A stretch of 15,896 nucleotides of DNA from Alistipes sp. (GTDB lineage: Bacteria; Bacteroidota; Bacteroidia; Bacteroidales; Rikenellaceae): the NCBI GenBank assembly GCA_017934845.1, contig JAGBIR010000004.1:1-15896 (forward strand), read 5' to 3'. A program made the translations under genes and the position numbers. Below the pieces are notes generated by a model, which was not told the origin of the DNA, did not search any database, and worked only from the letters and a program-made list of their open reading frames with translations. Of this stretch, positions 1 through 6,760 are shown piece by piece. The stretch's first letter is position 1. The number at the start of each line of letters is the position of its first letter.

Positions 1-488
1 ATGGTTATGCCATTGGTGGCTTGGCCGTGGGCGAGCCGACGGATGTTATGTACGCTATGATTGAGGTTGTAAATGCTGTTCTGCCCGAGCATAAGCCGCG
101 TTATTTGATGGGCGTGGGTACGCCAATCAATATCTTGGAGGGTATCGACCGCGGAGTAGATATGTTCGATTGTGTTATGCCAACGCGCAACGGCCGAAAT
201 GGTCAGATATTTACCAGCGAGGGTACTATCAACCTGCGCAATAAAAAGTGGGAGAACGACTTCTCGCCACTCGACGAGAATGGAGTAAGTTTTGTCGATA
301 AGCAATATACAAAGGCCTATGTCCACCACCTTGTCGTAAGCAAGGAGATGCTGGGCGCACAGATTGCATCGCTGCATAATGTGGCCTTCTATCTGTGGCT
401 GGTTGGTGAGGCTCGCCGCCATATCATCGCGGGCGATTGGTCGGAGTGGAAGCAGATGATGGTCGAGAAGTTGGGCCGTCGTCGATAA
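1..488 (+). CDS. tgt: Queuine/preQ1 tRNA-guanine transglycosylase, C-terminal part (5' end outside window)
   Basis: Tgt exchanges guanine 34 in the anticodon of GUN-decoding tRNAs for preQ1, a step of queuosine synthesis, in the cytoplasm. The frame is open from base 3 and the visible 161 residues match the C-terminal half of the family: the GGLAVGEP motif, the LMGVGTP strand, and GVDMFDCVMPTRNGRNG, which holds the catalytic nucleophile aspartate (MFDCVMP). The SLHN histidine, equivalent to the zinc-ligand His of classical Tgt, is present. The Cys-X-Cys-X2-Cys that supplies the other three zinc ligands in E. coli and Zymomonas enzymes is replaced by a cysteine-free stretch (DENGVSFVD). I recall the same in other Bacteroidota Tgt proteins, so this is probably lineage-typical and not damage. 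The C terminus is short and basic (LGRRR). The LptG-like gene follows after 34 nt, an arrangement common in the phylum. Confidence 0.95.
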   Translation, partial: GYAIGGLAVGEPTDVMYAMIEVVNAVLPEHKPRYLMGVGTPINILEGIDRGVDMFDCVMPTRNGRNGQIFTSEGTINLRNKKWENDFSPLDENGVSFVDKQYTKAYVHHLVVSKEMLGAQIASLHNVAFYLWLVGEARRHIIAGDWSEWKQMMVEKLGRRR

Positions 489-522
489 ATCGATAATAAG
501 CCTGTAAGCAAACGTAAGAGTT

Positions 523-1635
523 ATGAAGAGTAAAATGAAAATATCGTGGCCCGGATTTAAGATCCTCGACCGCTATATATTGTCGAAGTTCTTGGGAACC
601 TACATCTTCGCCATTGCGATGATTACGGTCATCCTTGTGATTTTCGACTATGCCGAGCGTGTCGATGACTTTACCGCCACCAAAGCCCCTATGTCGGCTA
701 TCATTTTTGATTATTATATCAATTTCGTTCCCGACTTTATCAACCAGTTTAGTGGTCTGTTTACCTTTATTGCCGTAATCTTCTTTACCTCGAAGATGGC
801 CTACCAGACCGAGATTGTGGCAATGTTGTCGGGTGGTATGAGCTTCCGACGCTTGATGTGGCCCTATTTTCTGGGTGCGTTTGCAATTATGGCATTATCG
901 CTGTCGCTCAACCTATGGGTCATCCCCGCCTCGCAGGTTAAGTGTGAGGAGTTTCGTCGAGAGTATATCCCGAAGAAGAAAAATGAGCAATACGATCGCC
1001 ATATATATCGTCAGGTAAGGCCCGGCGAGTTCTTCTATGTGCGAGGTTACAATCGCTCGAATACCGCGTCGTACATCGTGCTGGAGCGTTACGAGGGAAC
1101 GCGCATTGCCGAGTCGCTGGAGGCATCGAACGTAAAGGTAAATCCCGTGTCGGGACGTTAGACCAGCGAACGATATATTGTTCGTCGTATAGATAGCCTC
1201 GGTGTGGAGAGCTTCGAGCAGCGACGCGACTTGGATACGGTGCTGAATATCGACGTGCGCGAGTTGGGTAAGGTCGATGGAATTGTCTCGACGATGAAGA
1301 TTGGCGAGCTGAATGAGTTTATCGACCAGCAGCGCGCCAAAGGCTCCGACTCGATAAATATTATGGAGGTTGAGCGTCATTGCCGCTATGCCTATCCTAT
1401 GGCAACCTTCATCCTTACGCTTATTGGCGTGTCGCTCTCGTCACGCAAGGTGCGAGGCGGTACGGGTCTGCATATCGGTATTGGTATCACGCTCTGCTTC
1501 TCGTATATTATGTTTAACCGCGTGTTCGAGGAGTTTGCCAAGAGTGGCTCGCTGCCTGTATGGCTGGCGGTGTGGATGCCGAATATAATATTTGCAATAA
1601 TTGCTGTTTATCTCTATCGTAAAGCTCCGAAATAA
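523..1635 (+). pseudogene. lptG: LptF/LptG (YjgP/YjgQ) family LPS-export permease, interrupted by an in-frame TAG
   Basis: LptF/LptG are the membrane subunits of the LptBFG ABC transporter that extracts lipopolysaccharide from the inner membrane. From ATG 523 the frame runs to TAA 1633-1635 (370 coding positions) with a single internal stop, TAG at 1159-1161 (codon 213). Before the stop are three hydrophobic segments (about residues 17-43, 70-95 and 110-137) and the start of the periplasmic jelly-roll domain. After it, in the same frame, come the rest of the jelly-roll and three more membrane segments, ending YLYRKAPK. Together they give the full 3+3 membrane topology and normal family length. 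The residue before the stop is Arg (VSGR) and TSERYIVRRI follows. A Trp here would fit, so TGG to TAG by one transition is the simplest origin. A downstream GTG (1204) could not give a working permease because the first three helices would be missing. Real nonsense mutation, sequence error and read-through cannot be separated here. The last base of the stop is shared with the mqnE ATG (TAATG). Confidence 0.85.
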
Positions 1636-2717
1636 TGAAAAGTTGGGAAGAGATAGCCGCTCAAGTGGAGCAGGGAGAGCGTCTTTCGGCCGAGGATGCT
1701 TTGGTGCTGTGGCGTGAGGCTCCGCTGTGGAGGCTGGGTGAGTTGGCCGTGGGGCGTAAGCGCGAGGTTAGTGGCGATAAGGTGTTTTATAATCGTAACT
1801 TCCACCTCGAGCCTACCAATGTGTGTGTCTTTAATTGTAAGTTCTGCTCGTATCGCCGTCCGGTAGGCAGTGCCGAGGCGTGGGACTATACGATGGATGA
1901 GATGGAGCAGATTGTAATGGGATATAAGGATAAGGGCGTTACGGAGGTGCATATCGTTGGCGGCGTACATCCTCATCACGACATCTATTACTATTGCGAG
2001 TTGATTCGCCGCGTGAAGGCTATCCTACGGGATGTAGCCGTTAAGGCATTTACGGCAATCGAACTCTCGTATATGATTCATAAGGCGGGACTCTCGACCG
2101 AGGAGGGACTAAGATTGCTCATCGAGGCGGGTATGGAGGCTATCCCGGGCGGAGGAGCCGAGATCTTCGACGAGGAGTTGCGTGCAAAGATATGCCCCGA
2201 CAAGGGCTCTACGGCCGAGTGGTTTGATGTACATCGTACGGCTCATAAGTTGGGACTTACAACTAATGCCACAATGCTCTATGGCCATATCGAGAGCGTG
2301 GAGCATCGCATCGACCATTTGATGCGACTGCGTACCCTGCAGGATGAAACGGGCGGACTGAATGCCTTTATTCCGCTTAAGTATCGTAACTTCGGTAATT
2401 CGATGTCGGAGATTGGCGAGGTGGCCGTGACCGACGATTTGCGTACGCTGGCAATGAGCCGTCTGATATTAGACAATGTGCCGCACATAAAGGCCTATTG
2501 GGTGATGTATGGTAAGCAGACAACAGAGATGGCGTTGGCATTTGGTGCTGACGATATCGACGGCACGATAGACGATTCTACGAAGATATACTCAATGGCA
2601 GGAGCCGATGATCAGCGTCCCAGAATGAGCGTAGATGAGATGCGCCAGATGGTGGCAAGAGTGGGCTTCCGGGCTGTTGAACGCGATACGTTTTACAATG
2701 AGATAGAAAATAATTAA
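1635..2717 (+). CDS. mqnE: Aminofutalosine (aminodeoxyfutalosine) synthase, radical SAM
   Basis: MqnE joins the S-adenosyl moiety of SAM to 3-[(1-carboxyvinyl)oxy]benzoate to give 6-amino-6-deoxyfutalosine in the futalosine route to menaquinone. The 360-residue protein has the radical SAM cluster motif CVFNCKFC (Cys64, Cys68, Cys71) preceded by LEPTNV, then HIVGGVHP and GMEAIPGGGAEIF. The late motif ADDIDGTIDDSTKIYSMAGA (about residues 302-321) resembles the GTV..EKIYHMAGA signature of MqnE and not the corresponding part of MqnC, which is why I choose MqnE over its paralogues MqnC and CofH. Length is normal for the family. The ATG overlaps the lptG stop by one base, so translational coupling is likely. 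No other futalosine gene is in the window; mqnA, mqnB and mqnC equivalents should lie elsewhere if the pathway is complete. Confidence 0.88.
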   Translation: MKSWEEIAAQVEQGERLSAEDALVLWREAPLWRLGELAVGRKREVSGDKVFYNRNFHLEPTNVCVFNCKFCSYRRPVGSAEAWDYTMDEMEQIVMGYKDKGVTEVHIVGGVHPHHDIYYYCELIRRVKAILRDVAVKAFTAIELSYMIHKAGLSTEEGLRLLIEAGMEAIPGGGAEIFDEELRAKICPDKGSTAEWFDVHRTAHKLGLTTNATMLYGHIESVEHRIDHLMRLRTLQDETGGLNAFIPLKYRNFGNSMSEIGEVAVTDDLRTLAMSRLILDNVPHIKAYWVMYGKQTTEMALAFGADDIDGTIDDSTKIYSMAGADDQRPRMSVDEMRQMVARVGFRAVERDTFYNEIENN

Positions 2718-2721
2718 CAAT

Positions 2722-3744
2722 ATGGAGAATAGAAGTGTTTCACCGCGACGTGCGGGCCGAAAGAGCCAGAAGCAGAGCTTGTGGGCGCAGCTAAAGAGCC
2801 GTCCGCTGCTATACCACGCCGTGCTTATTGTGTTGACATTGGTGGCGATAATCGTTCTGTCGAGCCTCCTGATGATGGTTATCACACGCCACGGTACGCA
2901 CCGAACGGTACCCGATTTTACGGGTGTGAAGATCGATCAGGCGCGTAACGAGGCCAAAGATAAGGCGTTGGAGATTATAATCAACGACTCGCTCTTTGTG
3001 CCAGCCTACGAGGGTGGTATAGTCTTGGATCAGCTGCCGAAGGGTGGCGCAGAGGTGAAGGCTGGCCGTAAGGTCTATGTGACGATAAACTCCTTCCGCG
3101 AGAAGATGGTCAAGGTTCCTTATGTTGCGGGCCGCTCGCTGCGTCAGGCAAAGAATATGCTGGAGGTCGCAGGCTTGGGCATCGAGAAACTGGTCTATGT
3201 GGAGGATATCGCTACGAATTATGTTTTGGCCGAGATTGTCGATGGCCGTGAACTCTCGGAGCAGAGCAACGTAGAGCTGGAGATGGGCTCGGGCGTTGTG
3301 CTTAAGGTTGGCGTCGATGCCGAGAAGAACTCTACCATCGTGCCGAAGGCTATCGGTCAGAGTCTGCAGAGTGCCAAGAGCCGCCTTTGGGAGCAGGGTC
3401 TGAATGTAGGAAAGGTGAATTTCGACGAGGATATCAATCTTTTGAATCAGAAAAATGCGCGCGTCTATCGCCAGTCGCTGGGCCATAATACCACTACTAC
3501 GTTGGGTACGTCGGTATCGTTGTGGCTTACGCTCGATCAGGAGAAGATCGACAAGAGCAGTGCCGCATCCGATAAGATTGCCCACGAGTTGGAGGAGGAG
3601 CGTCTGCGTCTGGAGCAGGAGCGTCAGGACTCGCTCGACAGGGTTGAGGCGGCAGGCGGAAATCCTATTTTCGAGGCGTTGCAGGAGAGTAGCAGTGCCA
3701 GCAAAAGCACAGTTGTAGAGAGTGAAGAGGAGGAGTGGTTTTAG
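2722..3744 (+). CDS. Membrane-anchored protein with three PASTA domains (no kinase domain)
   Basis: The 340-residue protein has a basic N-terminal tail (1-28), one transmembrane helix (about 29-55), three consecutive PASTA repeats (about 59-125, 129-199, 203-274; each opens with a V/I-P motif: TVPDFTG, KVPYVAG, IVPKAIG), and a charged, probably helical C-terminal tail (276-312) ending in an acidic stretch (ESEEEEWF). The topology is N-in with PASTA domains in the periplasm. PASTA domains are known from Ser/Thr kinases and high-molecular-weight penicillin-binding proteins, where some bind peptidoglycan fragments. Here there is neither a kinase nor a transpeptidase domain, so the protein would be a wall-binding or scaffold protein; its exact role is unknown. 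It starts 4 nt after mqnE and its 3' end almost touches rluD, so it probably belongs to the same operon. Confidence 0.85.
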   Translation: MENRSVSPRRAGRKSQKQSLWAQLKSRPLLYHAVLIVLTLVAIIVLSSLLMMVITRHGTHRTVPDFTGVKIDQARNEAKDKALEIIINDSLFVPAYEGGIVLDQLPKGGAEVKAGRKVYVTINSFREKMVKVPYVAGRSLRQAKNMLEVAGLGIEKLVYVEDIATNYVLAEIVDGRELSEQSNVELEMGSGVVLKVGVDAEKNSTIVPKAIGQSLQSAKSRLWEQGLNVGKVNFDEDINLLNQKNARVYRQSLGHNTTTTLGTSVSLWLTLDQEKIDKSSAASDKIAHELEEERLRLEQERQDSLDRVEAAGGNPIFEALQESSSASKSTVVESEEEEWF

Positions 3745-3746
3745 CT

Positions 3747-4835
3747 ATGAGTTTTGATATTGAGAATATAGAGTTGGAGTCGGATGCCGATGATTTAATG
3801 GTTGACGAGGGCGGCGAGAGTGGTGATGAACTATTTGAACACTTCGCCATTACGGTCGATAAGGGGCAGAAGATGCTTCGACTGGATAAGTTTCTGGTCG
3901 ATCGTATGGAGCATTGCTCGCGCAATCGTATTCAGGCCGCGGCCGACAATGGTAATATCCTGGTAAATGGCGTGCCGGCCAAGTCGAGCTATAAGGTAAA
4001 ACCGCTGGATCATATTACGCTTGTGATGCCATATCCCAAGCGCGAGATTGAGATCATTCCCGAAGATATACCATTGGATATTGTATATGAGGATGACGAT
4101 ATTATCATTGTCAACAAGGCTGCCGGTATGGTTGTCCACCCGGGATGTGGTAACTATACGGGAACGCTGGTCAATGCTTTGACGTTCCATCTGAAGGATC
4201 TGCCACTGTTTCAGGAGGGCGATATGCGTGCCGGCTTGGTGCATCGAATCGATAAGGATACTTCGGGCTTGCTGGTTGTGGCAAAGAACGAGCGTGCGCA
4301 TACGCGCCTTGCAAAGCAGTTCTTCGACCATACGATTTTCCGCCGCTATGTAGCTCTTGTGTGGGGTAATATCGAAGAGGACGAGGGTACAATTACGGGC
4401 AATATTGGACGTAATCCGCGCGACAGACAACAGATGTATGTCTTTGCCGATGGCTCGGACGGCAAACACGCTGTGACGCACTATAAGGTGTTGCGACGTT
4501 ATGGCTATGTGACGCTGGTGGAGTGCCGACTGGAGACGGGTCGCACGCATCAGATTCGTGTGCATATGTCGTGGCAGGGTCACCCGCTGTTCAACGATGC
4601 CCGCTATGGCGGCGATAGGATTCTGAAAGGCACGACATTCTCAAAGTATAAGCAGTTTATTGAAAACTGCTTTACGCTGCTGCCCCGTCAGGCTTTGCAT
4701 GCCCGCGCTTTGGGATTTGTACATCCTACAACGGGCCAGGAGGTTATGTTCGAGAGCGAGTTGCCCAATGATTTGAAGGCCGTTATCGATAAGTGGGAGA
4801 GCTATGTGGCGGCCCGTAATATGGAAGAGGAGTAG
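3747..4835 (+). CDS. rluD: RluA/RluD-family 23S rRNA pseudouridine synthase
   Basis: This enzyme isomerises uridines in RNA to pseudouridine; RluD acts on helix 69 of 23S rRNA, though exact targets cannot be read from sequence. With the ATG at 3747 the protein has 362 residues: an acidic, low-complexity N-terminal extension (1-30), an S4 RNA-binding domain (about 43-92), and the catalytic domain with GLVHRIDKDTSGLLVVAK, in which Asp169 is the catalytic aspartate. The later motif ETGRTHQIRVHMSWQGHPLFND is also typical. A GTG at 3735 in the same frame would add four residues. I prefer ATG 3747 because a purine-rich stretch (AGAGGAGGAG, 3726-3735) lies about 11 nt upstream of it. It begins 2 nt after the PASTA gene's stop. 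The S4 domain makes RluC or RluD more likely than RluA. Confidence 0.9.
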   Translation: MSFDIENIELESDADDLMVDEGGESGDELFEHFAITVDKGQKMLRLDKFLVDRMEHCSRNRIQAAADNGNILVNGVPAKSSYKVKPLDHITLVMPYPKREIEIIPEDIPLDIVYEDDDIIIVNKAAGMVVHPGCGNYTGTLVNALTFHLKDLPLFQEGDMRAGLVHRIDKDTSGLLVVAKNERAHTRLAKQFFDHTIFRRYVALVWGNIEEDEGTITGNIGRNPRDRQQMYVFADGSDGKHAVTHYKVLRRYGYVTLVECRLETGRTHQIRVHMSWQGHPLFNDARYGGDRILKGTTFSKYKQFIENCFTLLPRQALHARALGFVHPTTGQEVMFESELPNDLKAVIDKWESYVAARNMEEE

Positions 4836-4858
4836 AAATCATTATAAAGAGTGATGCT

Positions 4859-6748
4859 ATGCATAAACGTGCGTTTTTTTTGTTGTTTGTTATAGCCTTT
4901 AGTTTGCTGAATTTGTCAGCTATGGCTCAAGTCTCTATGCGACTTGTAATAGATGCACCATTTTGTTTATATGCAGAAGAGGGTCATAGTGATATCAAGA
5001 CCGAGCCTATAGCATCTTGTATGCTCCCTAAGGGAACAACTGTCGAGGTTTTGGGCCGTAGTTGGGATTATCATTTTGTGCAAGTATCACTTAGTGATGG
5101 CAGCCTGGGCTATGTGCCAACCATCGCTTTGGCTTTTAATGAAGTAGCGTTAAAGCCTAAAAATGCGTTTACCGGTTTGCGCGAGGGTGAGACCTATAAA
5201 CTACACTCTATCAGTTCGTGGGATGGTATTAAGCCTCGAGCGATGACATTCAGAGGAGCAAATGGTCGACTCTATAGGTTTGCAAATAATAGTCAGGGTA
5301 TACGGATATTCGAATATCAAAATGCTTATCAGTCGATTCAGTATGGCGAATTCTTTGAGCGATATGCACTCCCATATTATATGGAAGATCGTGACGATAC
5401 GGTTCTGCGTCTCAGTCTAAAGAATGGCGAATTACCGATGACATTGATAGGTTGCTCAAAGAGTTATATCGACGAGGTATTGACGCCCCCTTTAGGATAT
5501 GCAGGACCATCGGTAAGTGAGTATAACGGTTATGTCTATGCGTTTTATGAAAATATCATTTGGCCAGAGTTCGAGATACGCGATGATTTATGGGGTGCTG
5601 GTATGATCATATTTTATGATTATGATTTGACAGCAGTCTATATGAAGAAGATGCCCTGGACTTTCGATTTTGAGCCGGTTTACACAAAGTTGCGAACTCC
5701 GAAACAGGCAGTCAAAGAGGTTGCGGCAACCATTGCTGATGATATTGAAAAATCGAAACGCAGATCGAAATACAAGGTTACAGAGCCTCTGGTGGAGAAA
5801 TACGCAGCCCCGGATGGCGTCACATCAACATTGATTGATATGATGTATATCTTCGAAAATGGGTTCGGTATTAATAATCGTTGGGCAATTCTGGGAATCC
5901 TTATTGCCGCATTGCTTGTGATTCAATTACTTGCATATGTCCTCGTTCGTAAATTCTACAGAGGACCTAATAAATATATAGGTCTTGTTGCGTTCCTTAT
6001 CGTGCTGCCATTTATGGTATATGCAATGATATATGTGGCTCGATTCTATATTATCGTAGCAATATTGGCGATTATATGCATATTCTCATTCTCGCTATAT
6101 GCCTCAATTTTCCTTACTATTTATGCTGATGAGAAGAGGTGTAATAAGTGTCGTTCGTGGCTCGGATCATTGCAGTATGAATTTGCAAGTAGTGGAGTTG
6201 TCCAAACTTCGCTGTTTAGTAACGGTAAAAAGTCTGCTATTATTGTTAGCTCGCAAAGCCCAAATCCTAGCACTTCTGAGCCGAAGATCAAACTCGGCTG
6301 GGGTGCTTTTATGGATCGTTCGGAGAGCAACGCAATCAAGGGTGGAGTTGCTCATACTTATTACACTCGTGCGTGGAATTATAAAACGGAGGTTGAAATT
6401 ACGTGGACCTATCGAATGATGCTTAAATGCCCGAAATGTGGATATATGTGGGAGTATAGTACTACGCAAACAGAGCAAGTTCCAGGACCAATACAATTTG
6501 TGGTTTATGAGGATGATACTAGTCGATGGGTAGATAGAACAACTACTCGGATTATTCGTAAATCTGATGGAACTGTAGTGCACGAGGATACCGAGGAGAA
6601 AAATCGTTCAAACACTAGTAGTAGAGTTCGATATAGAAAAACGGATGTAGATAGGTATAATATATATTTGAGACGCTATCTCAATGGAGATAAGGGTGCT
6701 CTGCGTGAGTATGAAAATACCTATTTCGGAGAGTATTGGGGACAGTAA
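4859..6748 (+). CDS. Unrecognised membrane protein: secreted SH3-like N-terminus, three TM helices, split zinc-ribbon cytoplasmic C-terminus
   Basis: I do not recognise this 629-residue protein. What can be seen: a signal peptide (1-23, cut near AMA/Q), an SH3-like segment (about 25-95, with KGTTVEVLGRSWDYHFVQV and GYVPT), a long presumably periplasmic region rich in aromatic residues to about 342, three hydrophobic helices (about 343-363, 373-393, 396-422), then a soluble tail. The basic loop VRKFYRGPNK between helices 1 and 2 fits an inside loop, which places the C-terminus in the cytoplasm. The tail has two CxxC knuckles, Cys428/Cys431 (CNKC) and Cys524/Cys527 (CPKC), separated by 92 residues, as in a zinc ribbon with an inserted domain. 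The last ~80 residues are highly charged and Arg/Asp/Glu-rich. The gene starts 23 nt after rluD and ends 12 nt before the YgiQ gene. It is visibly more AT-rich than its neighbours (sampled lines run from about 32 to 48% GC against about 47-53% for flanking genes), which suggests later arrival or relaxed codon selection. A sensor or envelope-monitoring role is possible but unproven. Confidence 0.7.
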   Translation: MHKRAFFLLFVIAFSLLNLSAMAQVSMRLVIDAPFCLYAEEGHSDIKTEPIASCMLPKGTTVEVLGRSWDYHFVQVSLSDGSLGYVPTIALAFNEVALKPKNAFTGLREGETYKLHSISSWDGIKPRAMTFRGANGRLYRFANNSQGIRIFEYQNAYQSIQYGEFFERYALPYYMEDRDDTVLRLSLKNGELPMTLIGCSKSYIDEVLTPPLGYAGPSVSEYNGYVYAFYENIIWPEFEIRDDLWGAGMIIFYDYDLTAVYMKKMPWTFDFEPVYTKLRTPKQAVKEVAATIADDIEKSKRRSKYKVTEPLVEKYAAPDGVTSTLIDMMYIFENGFGINNRWAILGILIAALLVIQLLAYVLVRKFYRGPNKYIGLVAFLIVLPFMVYAMIYVARFYIIVAILAIICIFSFSLYASIFLTIYADEKRCNKCRSWLGSLQYEFASSGVVQTSLFSNGKKSAIIVSSQSPNPSTSEPKIKLGWGAFMDRSESNAIKGGVAHTYYTRAWNYKTEVEITWTYRMMLKCPKCGYMWEYSTTQTEQVPGPIQFVVYEDDTSRWVDRTTTRIIRKSDGTVVHEDTEEKNRSNTSSRVRYRKTDVDRYNIYLRRYLNGDKGALREYENTYFGEYWGQ

Positions 6749-6760
6749 TAGTTTTAGGAA

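Noticed and set aside
1159..1161. TAG read as a sense codon (genetic code change)
   Set aside because: At least four other genes in the window end at TAG exactly where their families end (PASTA, RluD, glucosaminidase, dipeptidyl peptidase), so general reassignment is not supported.
1204..1635. Separate gene starting at GTG 1204
   Set aside because: It is only the C-terminal half of the LptG family in the same frame as the upstream half; it is better explained as the remainder of an interrupted gene.
2809..3585. Long open frame antisense to the PASTA gene (258 codons)
   Set aside because: The plus-strand PASTA protein is unmistakable, and the antisense translation has no recognisable domain; it reflects codon bias of the real gene.
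3831..4583. Long open frame antisense to the pseudouridine synthase gene (250 codons)
   Set aside because: It lies entirely within the well-supported rluD gene and has no domain or start signal of its own.
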